NCBI GenBank assembly: GCA_002440975.1
Contig: DJWN01000021.1
Location: 11,684-75,683 of the forward strand
Source: Bacteroidales bacterium UBA6229
GTDB taxonomy: Bacteria; Bacteroidota; Bacteroidia; Bacteroidales; F082
Length of the DNA stretch: 64,000 nt
Reading direction: 5' to 3'
In this document: positions 26,618 through 34,900 of the stretch, one piece after another
How the letters are laid out: each line of letters opens with the position of its first letter
Numbering within the stretch: the first letter of the stretch is position 1
Translations under genes and position numbers: made by a program
Notes under the pieces: model-generated
Told to the model about the DNA's origin: nothing
What the model saw: the letters and a program-made list of their open reading frames with translations, nothing else
Database searches by the model: none

Positions 26618-27755
26618 GGGTTTCTTGTTTTAATAAATGATGATAAACCGGTTTGTGATCAGGTAATAAATTCGGATGTAAAATAGCAATAAAATCGGCT
26701 AAAACCACCTGAGGTTGAAACTGACTTGTTTCAAAATAAGCTGTTTTATAGGTGTTACAAAAGATGATCTTTCTGTTTTGGAAGGGTTTGAATCCTGCGT
26801 AAATCTCATTTTCCTTCTTCAAATCTTCATAAGAATAAGATGCTTCCGTGAAATGGGCAATCCGCCAGAAATCAGCCTCTGAGGCTTGCGAAATAATGGT
26901 TTCTATATCCAAGACAATACTTCCGGTAGCACTGTTCTCCTTCCAAATATAATCAGCTCCGGCATCCTTAAAAATCGTTGCCAGATAGCTTTTCCCTCCC
27001 GGAACATACCATTGCTCATTGAAGGCCTTATCTGACATGATCGTAACTCTTGGTACTGTATCCTTGATTAAAGATTTCAGCTCAAAGTATTCATTCTCAA
27101 TGTGATTAAACCAGGCTTCTGTAGTTTCCTCCTCGCCTGTGAGCCATCCGATCACCCTTAGCCATTCGGCCCGGCCCAAAGGACTTTCTTCGAAATAATC
27201 TGGCCACATAAAAAGCTGAATACCTGTTCGTTTCAATTGATCCTGACTGCCTTCCGGTCCTGGTGAATACAAAATCAAATCTGGCTGCAGACTAACTGTT
27301 TTTTCAAAATCCAGTTGGCCATTTTTCATAACATCCACAACATATCCCTTTGCCAGCATTTCTTTCATCATACTATCATGCACAAAACCAGCCTCAGAAA
27401 TTCCTAAAACAATTTGGTGTTTCCCAATCTCCAAAAGTGGTGCCCATTGTGTCGAAGAGAGTGCAATTAAACGATTAACAGGTGTTATAATTCTTTGTAT
27501 TCCGGCATATTCATCAGGAATCTCTAAATTAGAATCCTGCAATAAATAACTGGCAACTTCTTTTGCATAGGGAGAGTGTATCTCTAACAATATTCCGGTT
27601 TCAACTTGCTCAGCTTTAATCATTTGGGCATGTCGCATCAAATTATTAGTGACACTATGCTTATTCTTAGGTGTATTTAACTGACACCCCACCGTAATAA
27701 ACAGGAGAAAAAAATAACTCATACGAATTTTGGAAAATACTTTTTTCGCAGCCAT
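26607..27755 (-). CDS. Lipoprotein substrate-binding protein of the ABC importer (FecB/BtuF type)
   Basis: A 382-residue periplasmic binding lipoprotein: basic n-region, hydrophobic segment and lipobox ITVGC (lipidated Cys near residue 24), then two alpha/beta lobes joined by a long helix, with typical 'PDLIL' and 'GGKSYLATIFKDAGADYIW' stretches. The start at 27755 was chosen because the shorter start at 27722 would leave a signal peptide with no positive charge. It begins 1 bp after the stop of the GroES-like gene. Ligand unknown. Confidence 0.85.
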   Translation of the reverse strand: MAAKKVFSKIRMSYFFLLFITVGCQLNTPKNKHSVTNNLMRHAQMIKAEQVETGILLEIHSPYAKEVASYLLQDSNLEIPDEYAGIQRIITPVNRLIALSSTQWAPLLEIGKHQIVLGISEAGFVHDSMMKEMLAKGYVVDVMKNGQLDFEKTVSLQPDLILYSPGPEGSQDQLKRTGIQLFMWPDYFEESPLGRAEWLRVIGWLTGEEETTEAWFNHIENEYFELKSLIKDTVPRVTIMSDKAFNEQWYVPGGKSYLATIFKDAGADYIWKENSATGSIVLDIETIISQASEADFWRIAHFTEASYSYEDLKKENEIYAGFKPFQNRKIIFCNTYKTAYFETSQFQPQVVLADFIAILHPNLLPDHKPVYHHLLKQETHVE

Positions 27756-27756
27756 A

Positions 27757-28128
27757 TCATTGAAAATCTTCACGTTCCAATAAAAGGATGGCATGATGAG
27801 GAACGATAAAATATTTTTCACCATTAAAATGTACTTCTATCGCTCCTTTCTGCAAAAAAATTGCTTGATCACCCACTTGGGCTTGCAAAGGAAGATAGCG
27901 TGTTTGTTCGCCATTTTGTTGCTTCCAGGGCTCGGTATCAACATCCTGTGGAACCGGAATCGGATAACCAGGCCCGCATTTTACCACATAACCAGTTTGA
28001 ATATCTTCCTTGGATGCATATCCGGGCGGTAAAAACAAGCCGGTTCTTGTTTTGTCTGGTGAAGATTTGGGTTTAATCAACACACGGTCACCCACAACAA
28101 TAAGCTTATCAAGCTGATCAACCTTCAT
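27757..28128 (-). CDS. GroES-like co-chaperone family protein
   Basis: A 123-residue cytoplasmic protein with the GroES/chaperonin-10 fold pattern: VGDRVLIKP near the N-terminus, a mobile-loop-like segment (DKTRTGLFLPPGY) and a later VGDQAIFLQKGAIEVHFNGEKYFIVPHHAILL strand set. It has an insert (residues about 58-78) relative to GroES and no GroEL partner beside it. Such proteins occur across Bacteroidota in addition to true GroES; the role is unknown. It leads the ABC-importer operon. Confidence 0.8.
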   Translation of the reverse strand: MKVDQLDKLIVVGDRVLIKPKSSPDKTRTGLFLPPGYASKEDIQTGYVVKCGPGYPIPVPQDVDTEPWKQQNGEQTRYLPLQAQVGDQAIFLQKGAIEVHFNGEKYFIVPHHAILLLEREDFQ

Positions 28129-28163
28129 GAATGCGTTATTTTTTAGCGTTATTTTTGATAGCT

Positions 28164-28171
28164 CAAAAGTA
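28164..28171 (-). promoter_or_regulatory. Putative -7 box for the GroES-like gene
   Basis: Minus-strand TACTTTTG matches TAnnTTTG, 36 bp before the start codon. Just downstream is a direct repeat of 11 bp (28133-28143 and 28146-28156). Confidence 0.45.
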
Positions 28172-28213
28172 CAAAAAGGAAGGCAACTGTCTCATATTCC
28201 CGAAAATTATGGA

Positions 28214-28221
28214 TACTTTTG
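28214..28221 (+). promoter_or_regulatory. Putative -7 box for the 28253-32185 gene run
   Basis: TACTTTTG matches TAnnTTTG, 32 bp before the ATG at 28253; no convincing -33 element. Confidence 0.45.
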
Positions 28222-28252
28222 TCTGTTGAATCAGCAATGAAATAGTGCTATC

Positions 28253-28564
28253 ATGAGATTTATCTTATTCAGAACCAATAAACCCAGAAGATTTTCCTAT
28301 CGTCCGCGTCATTACAATCCGGACAAAGAAGCTCTTGAACGGCGCAAAGCAGAGATGGGCCTGGAAGCCAAGCTTACTGAACAGGAAGCTAGGAGAATGC
28401 GTATGTCAGCCAGGTGGCGTAAACAAAATCCGGCCAGCTTTGAAGATAAGTACAAACGAACAAGTTTCATCATTTATGGTTCTGTTGTGCTGCTGGGCAT
28501 TTATGTTATCTTCTTTACCGATTTTATTGATAACCTTATCCGTGCTTTCGGACTGACGATCTAA
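28253..28564 (+). CDS. Small basic membrane protein, unknown function
   Basis: A 103-residue protein with a highly basic N-terminal two-thirds rich in Arg and Lys (RRFSYRPRHYNPDKEALERRKAEM) and one C-terminal transmembrane helix (about residues 71-94). Similar small proteins lie directly upstream of mutL in other Bacteroidota. They are sometimes labelled a riboflavin synthase subunit, a label not supported by anything in this sequence. It is 9 bp before mutL and probably co-transcribed. Confidence 0.7.
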   Translation: MRFILFRTNKPRRFSYRPRHYNPDKEALERRKAEMGLEAKLTEQEARRMRMSARWRKQNPASFEDKYKRTSFIIYGSVVLLGIYVIFFTDFIDNLIRAFGLTI

Positions 28565-28573
28565 ACTGCTGGA

Positions 28574-30430
28574 ATGCTGACAGATATCATAAAACTTCTA
28601 CCCGATTCCGTTGCCAATCAAATTGCTGCCGGCGAAGTAATCCAACGACCTGCATCGGCTGTTAAGGAGCTGCTTGAGAATGCTTTGGATGCTGGTGCCA
28701 CTCAGATCGAACTGATTGTTAAAGATGCCGGAAAAACCCTGATACAGGTAATTGATAACGGATGCGGAATGTCCGAAACAGATGCACGCATGAGTTTTGA
28801 ACGTCATGCCACTTCCAAGATACAGAAAGCCGATGACTTGTTTGCAATTCGTACCATGGGTTTTCGCGGAGAAGCACTGGCAAGCATTGCTGCCATTGCT
28901 CAGGTTGAATTGAAATCGAAGCGTAATGAAGATGAGCTTGGAACTCAAATAAATATTGAAGGTTCTGTTGTTAAAAGTCAAACACCAGTTGCCATGAAAG
29001 ATGGCACTCAGATTGCAGTTAAGAATTTGTTTTTTAATGTCCCTGCCCGACGCAACTTCCTGAAATCCAATCCCGCTGAAATGAGGCACATTGTGGAAGA
29101 GTTTCATCGCGTAAGCCTGATGCATCCTGAAGTATCTTTTAGTCTGGTCAGTAACGACAAACAAATTTTTCATCTCAATGCCGGCAATCTGAAACAACGC
29201 ATCGTAGGTTTATTTGGTAATGCTTACAACGAAAGGCTGCTGCCTGTGTCGCAACAAGCAGATACTGTTAACATCAAGGGATTTATTGGCAAGGCGGTTT
29301 ATGCCAAAAAGACACGTGGCGAACAGTATTTCTTTGTAAACGAAAGATATATCCGGCATCCCTACCTGCATCATGCCATCGAAAATGCATTTCAAGAGCT
29401 ACTGCCAAAAGACAGTTTTCCTACTTATTTTATTAATATCCAAGTAGATCCTTCCGAAATAGATATCAATATTCACCCTACTAAAACAGAGGTGAATTTT
29501 CAGGATACCAAGCTCATTTATGCCATTTTGCACGCGGCCGTAAAAAAAACAATCGGACAACACAACCTGGCACCCCTGATTGACTTTGATGAGCCAAATG
29601 AAACTAAAATTGATTTTGGTGAGATCAGCAGGGCAAATCGTCCGGTGAATCCTCCTTCCATTTCGGTAGATCATAGTTTTAATCCCTTTCACCAAACTGA
29701 TTCACACAGCTTTAAACCAGGAACTGCTCGTGCTGATCAAGGCAATGAAAATTGGCGGATACTTTACGGAGATGAACAACCTGAGGATCAGATTTTTAAC
29801 AATCAACCTGATAGTCAAACCTCTATAATTAAACAAACCGAAGACGATGATTTTTCCAGTAGTAATCGCTTTCTCCAATTGCGCAAAAGCTATATTATAA
29901 CTGCCATACGGAGCGGTTTGATGGTTATTGATCAGCACCTGGCTCACAGTCGTATTCTTTATGAAAAATACCTCAAACAACTTGAAAGAGGTATGCAGGG
30001 CTCACAACAGGAACTCTTTCCACAACAGATCAGGCTCAACAGTGAGGATGCAGCTGTTTTATTGGAAATCATCCAGGAATTAGCGATTCTCGGCTATCAA
30101 ATCAATCCGATAAGCAGCAATACCTTTGTTGTGAATGGAACACCTGATGGATTGAAAGATAAAGATATACAAGAGTTAATTGAACTGATGATTGAACAAT
30201 ACAAACGCAATGCGCTTGACTTACAACTTCAAAAAAAACTCAATATTGCCCGCACCATGGCATCGCAAACAGCTGTAAAATATGGTCAGTCATTAAGTGA
30301 ACAGGAAATGACGTCACTAATCGATCAATTATTTGCCTGTCAGGTTCCGGAAGTGAGTCCGGACGGGCACAAAATTATTGTTACTTTGCCACTTGATCAA
30401 CTTCAACAACTTTTCAAACAGACACTATGA
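28574..30430 (+). CDS. mutL: DNA mismatch repair protein MutL
   Basis: Matchmaker ATPase of mismatch repair. The 618-residue protein has a complete GHKL ATPase domain (VIQRPASAVKELLENALDAGAT, DNGCGM, GFRGEALASI), the transducer domain with HPTKTEVNF, a linker and a C-terminal dimerisation domain. The nuclease motif expected as DQHA-x2-E-x4-E reads DQHLAHS at residues 453-459, and the usual CPHGRP motif near the C-terminus reads SPDGHK, so the endonuclease function is probably absent. Its stop overlaps the next start (ATGA). Confidence 0.95.
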   Translation: MLTDIIKLLPDSVANQIAAGEVIQRPASAVKELLENALDAGATQIELIVKDAGKTLIQVIDNGCGMSETDARMSFERHATSKIQKADDLFAIRTMGFRGEALASIAAIAQVELKSKRNEDELGTQINIEGSVVKSQTPVAMKDGTQIAVKNLFFNVPARRNFLKSNPAEMRHIVEEFHRVSLMHPEVSFSLVSNDKQIFHLNAGNLKQRIVGLFGNAYNERLLPVSQQADTVNIKGFIGKAVYAKKTRGEQYFFVNERYIRHPYLHHAIENAFQELLPKDSFPTYFINIQVDPSEIDINIHPTKTEVNFQDTKLIYAILHAAVKKTIGQHNLAPLIDFDEPNETKIDFGEISRANRPVNPPSISVDHSFNPFHQTDSHSFKPGTARADQGNENWRILYGDEQPEDQIFNNQPDSQTSIIKQTEDDDFSSSNRFLQLRKSYIITAIRSGLMVIDQHLAHSRILYEKYLKQLERGMQGSQQELFPQQIRLNSEDAAVLLEIIQELAILGYQINPISSNTFVVNGTPDGLKDKDIQELIELMIEQYKRNALDLQLQKKLNIARTMASQTAVKYGQSLSEQEMTSLIDQLFACQVPEVSPDGHKIIVTLPLDQLQQLFKQTL

Positions 30431-31278
30431 CGCAATTTCAACCGACAGGATTTAAAGTTTTGCCAACTGTGGTAAAAAACCTGCTGATTATCAATGGATT
30501 GTTCTTTCTTGCAACCATAAGTTTTGGAGATGTCTTTCATGTTGATCTGACCAAAATACTTGGGCTTCATTACCTTACTGCCTCAGATTTTAAACCTTAC
30601 CAGTTTGTTACTTATATGTTCATGCACGGAGGATTTGCCCATATTTTGTTTAATATGTTCGCCCTCTGGATGTTTGGTAACACTCTTGAAAATGTATGGG
30701 GGCCAAGGCGTTTTTTGATTTATTATATGGTAACCGGAATTGGTGCGGGTATCGTTTATTTGATTTGGATCAGTTTTCAAATAAGTCCTGTGATCAGCGA
30801 AATGAATAATTTTATTGAAACCAGAGACTTAGCGGCATTAGGACAGTTTACCTCCGAACACACCTTTAGGCTTAATGAGTTTTCAGGTGCTATCTGGCAG
30901 CAATTTCAAGGATTTGAACAAAGCCTGAGAATTTTATATGCCAACCCTGAAAACGCCCAGGCCATGCAAACAGCTATCAGCTTCATGACTGACTACAAGG
31001 AATTTTACCTTAATCAGCATGTAGTGGTGGGAGCTTCCGGAGCTGTATTTGGAATTTTACTTGCTTTTGGAATGATGTTTCCGAATGCGGTTATATATTT
31101 GTATTTTGCCATACCCATAAAAGCAAAATATTTTGTTATTATATATGGTGCCTTCGAGCTTTTTGAAGGTGTGATGAACAGACCTGGCAGTAATATTGCT
31201 CATTTTGCGCATTTGGGAGGCATGTTATTTGGTTATCTTTTAATTATGTATTGGAAAAAGAAAGGTGAATTTCGATAA
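30427..31278 (+). CDS. Rhomboid family intramembrane serine protease (first copy)
   Basis: A 283-residue polytopic membrane protease. The active-site serine lies in GASGAVFG, the catalytic histidine in NIAHFAHLGG, and the conserved HGGFAHILFNM loop supplies the oxyanion residues. A 90-residue polar insert (about residues 117-200) separates the second and catalytic helices, longer than in GlpG. It overlaps mutL by 4 bp and is followed almost at once by a second rhomboid. Confidence 0.92.
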   Translation: MTQFQPTGFKVLPTVVKNLLIINGLFFLATISFGDVFHVDLTKILGLHYLTASDFKPYQFVTYMFMHGGFAHILFNMFALWMFGNTLENVWGPRRFLIYYMVTGIGAGIVYLIWISFQISPVISEMNNFIETRDLAALGQFTSEHTFRLNEFSGAIWQQFQGFEQSLRILYANPENAQAMQTAISFMTDYKEFYLNQHVVVGASGAVFGILLAFGMMFPNAVIYLYFAIPIKAKYFVIIYGAFELFEGVMNRPGSNIAHFAHLGGMLFGYLLIMYWKKKGEFR

Positions 31279-31282
31279 TATT

Positions 31283-32185
31283 ATGAACTCATACCCATCT
31301 GATTCGGTTTTTTTGTCGGTAAAAAAGTTTTTTAGGCAGCGGAGAATATTGCCCAGATTGATTTTGATCAACACCGCAGTGTTCCTGCTTGTATATGTAG
31401 TAAACCTTTTGTATTGGCTTTTTCAGGTAAAAACTGATACTGCCTTTCTGTCTCCTTTAACCCGCTTGCTTGCCATACCTGCTGATTTGAAACATCTTCT
31501 TATAAAACCCTGGACTATATTTACTTATATGTTCCTTCATGAGGGTTTCTTTCATCTTTTCTTCAATATGCTTGTTTTGTTTTTTGGTGGCCAGATATTT
31601 TTGCAATACCTTTCTTCACGCAAACTGCTTAGTACCTACATCTTTGGAGGCCTCACCGGTGCATTTTTTTACGTCCTGGCTTATAATATTTTTCCTGTAT
31701 TTTATGGTGTTGCGCAAGTTTCTGTTGCCTTAGGAGCCTCGGCCTCTGTGTTAGCTATTCTGGTTGCCGCAGCTACCTATGTACCGCAATACACTGTGAA
31801 TCTGGCACTCATCGGGCCAGTTAAGCTAAAATACCTGGCCATCGTTTTTGTCGTATTGGATTTTTTTAGCATCCAGGGTAATAATCCCGGAGGTCATATT
31901 GCCCATCTTGGCGGTGCTATGTGGGGCTTCTTATATATTTATTGGTACAAAAACGGAACTGACATCTATAGCTTTTTTAATCGTTTTTACTCGGACAGGA
32001 TGCAAGTGAAGCCGGGCCATAAAAAGTCGGCCAGAACGATGACAGATGATGAATACAACCGCTATCGCAACGAAGAACAGCAACTAATTGATCAAATATT
32101 GGACAAAATAGCCAAAAACGGTTATAAAAGCCTCACTAACAAAGAGAAAGAGATATTATTTAAATCTGGAAATAAATCTTCCTGA
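31283..32185 (+). CDS. Rhomboid family intramembrane serine protease (second copy)
   Basis: A 300-residue paralogue of the preceding gene with HEGFFHLFFNM, the active-site serine in LGASASVLA, and the histidine in GGHIAHLGGAMWG. A soluble C-terminal tail of about 80 residues ends in a DUF6576-like helical motif (QLIDQILDKIAKNGYKSLT...). The ATG at 31283 was preferred to the GTG at 31265, which lies inside the previous gene. Substrates are unknown. Confidence 0.9.
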   Translation: MNSYPSDSVFLSVKKFFRQRRILPRLILINTAVFLLVYVVNLLYWLFQVKTDTAFLSPLTRLLAIPADLKHLLIKPWTIFTYMFLHEGFFHLFFNMLVLFFGGQIFLQYLSSRKLLSTYIFGGLTGAFFYVLAYNIFPVFYGVAQVSVALGASASVLAILVAAATYVPQYTVNLALIGPVKLKYLAIVFVVLDFFSIQGNNPGGHIAHLGGAMWGFLYIYWYKNGTDIYSFFNRFYSDRMQVKPGHKKSARTMTDDEYNRYRNEEQQLIDQILDKIAKNGYKSLTNKEKEILFKSGNKSS

Positions 32186-32280
32186 TGTAACAATTTTCTC
32201 GAAAAGTTTTATTGGATAAAACCAGATTTAACGAGCGTTATTTTCATCAAAAAAACTTTAGTTTAGCTAAAAATTAAATT

Positions 32281-34299
32281 TTGGATTTTAAACTATCATC
32301 AGATTTTAAACCTACCGGAGATCAGCCTGAGGCTATCAGGCAACTTGTAGAAGGACTGAAACGGGGAGATTCGTTTCAAACATTGCTTGGTGTGACGGGT
32401 TCTGGAAAAACCTTTACTGTTGCTAATGTTTTGCAAGAGGTTAACAGGCCGGCTTTGGTGTTGAGCCACAATAAAACCCTGGCAGCGCAGTTATATGGCG
32501 AGTTTAAGCAGTTTTTTCCTGAAAATGCTGTGGAGTATTTTGTTTCGTACTACGACTACTATCAACCTGAAGCTTTTATACCCACCACAAATACTTACAT
32601 CGAAAAGGACCTTTCGATCAATGATGAAATTGAAAAACTTCGTTTAAGCACAACCTCTGCCCTATTGTCTGGACGAAGAGATGTAATCGTAGTATCTTCT
32701 GTTTCATGTATTTATGGCATTGGCAATCCGGATGATTTTAATAGTAATGTAATTTATCTGGAAAAAAGTCAGCAAGTAAGTCGTAATCTTATCTTACAGG
32801 CCTTGGTTAATGCATTGTACAGCAGGACAGATCTTGAGTTAAGCCGTGGTAAATTCAGGGTAAAAGGCGATACGCTGGACGTTTATCCGGCATACAGCGA
32901 CACCGCTTTCAGGATTATTTTCTGGGGAGATGAGGTAGATAGGCTCGAAACCATTGAAGCGGAGAGTGGAAAACGAATTGAGACACTAAACGAAATCACA
33001 ATTTTTCCGGCCAATATTTTTGTTACTTCTCAGGACAAAATGAAGGAGGCCGTGCACGCCATTCAGGACGATATGTTTAGCCAGGTGGCATATTACAAGG
33101 AAATTGGAAAATTTGAAGAAGCTAAACGACTGGAAGATCGTGTGACATACGACATCGAAATGATGCGTGAACTTGGCTATTGCAGCGGCATTGAGAATTA
33201 TTCGCGCTATTTTGATGGCAGAAAACCCGGCTCGCGACCTTTCTGTTTATTGGATTATTTTCCTGACGATTTCATCACCATTATCGACGAAAGCCATGTT
33301 ACCATTCCTCAGCTGCGTGCTATGTATGGCGGCGACCGCTCACGAAAGCAAACGCTTGTGGAATACGGCTTTCGGCTGCCTTCGGCCCTGGACAACCGCC
33401 CCTTAAAATTTGATGAATTTGAGGCCATCACCCAACAGGTGATCTATGTGAGTGCCACTCCTGGTGATTATGAATTACAACAATCACAAGGTGTTTTTGT
33501 GGAGCAACTGATCAGACCCACCGGGCTTTTGGATCCTATCATTGAGGTGCGTCCGAGTATCAATCAGATTGATGATTTGCTGGATGAAATTTCAGCAGTC
33601 GTTGAACAAAAACAACGTGTTTTAGTCACAACGCTTACCAAACGTATGGCCGAAGAACTTACGAAATACCTGAACAAACTAAACGTGAACTCCCGGTATA
33701 TTCATTCGGATATTGACACCCTCGAACGTGTTGAAATAATGCTCGGGCTGCGCAATGGAACCTTTGATGTTTTGGTTGGAGTGAATCTGCTACGAGAAGG
33801 TTTGGATTTACCTGAAGTGAGCCTGGTCGCCATTTTGGATGCCGACAAGGAAGGTTTTTTAAGATCGGAACGATCTCTGACCCAAACAGCCGGACGTGCT
33901 GCCCGTAATGTGAACTCAAAAGTAATCATGTATGCCGACCACATCACCGGTTCGATGCAGCGAACCATAGACGAAACCAACAGAAGACGATCTAAACAGT
34001 TGACCTACAACGAAAAACACAATATTACTCCCCGCAGTATCATCAAATCAATGCAAAACGTCTTGGGGCAAAAACACAGACCGGATCATGATTCTGTTTA
34101 TCCTTTTGCAGCTGCAGAACCTGCTATTGTTGCCGATCCAGTTATGGCATACTGGTCTGAGGCCGAGCTAAAAAAAGCCATTCAGAATGCTAAAAAGGCT
34201 ATGGATGCAGCTGTTAAAGAACTGGATTTTATTGAAGCAGCTAAATTAAGGGACGAAATCAAATTATTTGAGGATCAGTTAAGTAAAATCAAACAGTAG
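32281..34299 (+). CDS. uvrB: Excinuclease ABC subunit B
   Basis: Damage-verification helicase of nucleotide excision repair. The 672-residue protein has Walker A GVTGSGKTFT, the beta-hairpin YYDYYQPEAFIPTT, helicase motifs including DESHVTIPQ, NLLREGLDLPEVSL and QTAGRAARN, and a C-terminal UVR domain (FIEAAKLRDEIKL) that contacts UvrC. The start is TTG at 32281: it gives the conserved N-terminus MDFKL...FKPTGDQPEA, and an in-frame stop only 6 bp upstream rules out an earlier ATG. ATT at 32278 is the only alternative. Confidence 0.95.
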   Translation: MDFKLSSDFKPTGDQPEAIRQLVEGLKRGDSFQTLLGVTGSGKTFTVANVLQEVNRPALVLSHNKTLAAQLYGEFKQFFPENAVEYFVSYYDYYQPEAFIPTTNTYIEKDLSINDEIEKLRLSTTSALLSGRRDVIVVSSVSCIYGIGNPDDFNSNVIYLEKSQQVSRNLILQALVNALYSRTDLELSRGKFRVKGDTLDVYPAYSDTAFRIIFWGDEVDRLETIEAESGKRIETLNEITIFPANIFVTSQDKMKEAVHAIQDDMFSQVAYYKEIGKFEEAKRLEDRVTYDIEMMRELGYCSGIENYSRYFDGRKPGSRPFCLLDYFPDDFITIIDESHVTIPQLRAMYGGDRSRKQTLVEYGFRLPSALDNRPLKFDEFEAITQQVIYVSATPGDYELQQSQGVFVEQLIRPTGLLDPIIEVRPSINQIDDLLDEISAVVEQKQRVLVTTLTKRMAEELTKYLNKLNVNSRYIHSDIDTLERVEIMLGLRNGTFDVLVGVNLLREGLDLPEVSLVAILDADKEGFLRSERSLTQTAGRAARNVNSKVIMYADHITGSMQRTIDETNRRRSKQLTYNEKHNITPRSIIKSMQNVLGQKHRPDHDSVYPFAAAEPAIVADPVMAYWSEAELKKAIQNAKKAMDAAVKELDFIEAAKLRDEIKLFEDQLSKIKQ

Positions 34300-34347
34300 A
34301 GTTTCCACTAGAATTTATTTGTACAATCCTGTTAGCCAATAATTTAA

Positions 34348-34379
34348 AATAACTTTACTTAGCATTAAATAAAGTTATT
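34348..34379. repeat. Perfect 10-bp inverted repeat upstream of the exopolysaccharide locus
   Basis: AATAACTTTA (34348-34357) and TAAAGTTATT (34370-34379) flank 12 nt. There is no following T-run on the plus strand, so it may be a terminator for uvrB, a binding site, or both. A 9-mer from the loop edge (CTTAGCATT) recurs about 40 bp downstream. Confidence 0.5.
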
Positions 34380-34435
34380 AACGAATATCTGTAAATAACT
34401 TAGCATTTTTATGTAGGTATTCACAGTTAATTCCC

Positions 34436-34443
34436 TAATTTTG
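34436..34443 (+). promoter_or_regulatory. Putative -7 box of the exopolysaccharide operon promoter
   Basis: TAATTTTG matches TAnnTTTG, 68 bp before the ATG of the response-regulator gene. No exact TTG was found at -33, so the promoter may need an activator. Confidence 0.5.
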
Positions 34444-34460
34444 CTACATATAGAACGAAA

Positions 34461-34502
34461 ATGAAAAGTCAACCTGAGCATATAAACCAACTTCTGATTT
34501 AA
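34461..34502 (+). CDS. Possible 13-codon leader ORF
   Basis: ATG to TAA encodes MKSQPEHINQLLI and sits between the predicted promoter and the response-regulator gene, ending 9 bp before that ATG. It may be a translated leader or chance; no codon-use test is possible at this length. Confidence 0.2.
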   Translation: MKSQPEHINQLLI

Positions 34503-34511
34503 CTTAACTAC

Positions 34512-34883
34512 ATGAAAAAGAAAATTTTAGTTATGGATGATGAACTTAGCATCAGGATGCTCCTCGAAAACTTCCTGAGTAAAAGCTATGACGTCATCAC
34601 TAAAAATGACGGTATGGAGGGTATCAAATGGATGGAAGACGGCAATATGCCCGACCTCATTGTTGCTGATATTCAAATGCCTAACCTCGATGGATATGAA
34701 TTTATCAAGAATATCCGTTCGAGTGGTTTTTTTAAAGACGTTCCACTCATCATGTTGTCGGGCATTGAGAGCTCACAGGAAAAAGTTAAATGCCTCAAAT
34801 TAGGAGCTAACGATTATATGGTTAAACCATTTAATCCGGAGGAGCTATCCGTTCGGATCGAACTTCTGCTCGCCCGCAAATAA
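34512..34883 (+). CDS. CheY-like single-domain response regulator
   Basis: A 123-residue receiver domain with no output domain. The acidic pocket (Asp9, Asp10), phospho-acceptor Asp53 in VADIQMPNLDG, the switch serine in MLSGIE and the lysine in MVKPFNP are all present, so it should be phosphorylatable. First gene of the exopolysaccharide locus, 17 bp before a receiver-fused sugar transferase. The hybrid kinase at the far end of the locus is a plausible phosphodonor; this is inferred from context. Confidence 0.9.
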   Translation: MKKKILVMDDELSIRMLLENFLSKSYDVITKNDGMEGIKWMEDGNMPDLIVADIQMPNLDGYEFIKNIRSSGFFKDVPLIMLSGIESSQEKVKCLKLGANDYMVKPFNPEELSVRIELLLARK

Positions 34884-34900
34884 CCTAACTTTATTCTGCC

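Noticed and set aside
24822..28128. Cobalamin riboswitch or Fur box before the importer
   Set aside because: The upstream region is short and I could not find the conserved riboswitch elements or a 19-bp Fur palindrome.
28253..28564. Annotation as riboflavin synthase subunit
   Set aside because: No lumazine or riboflavin synthase motif is present; the protein is a basic tail with one membrane helix.
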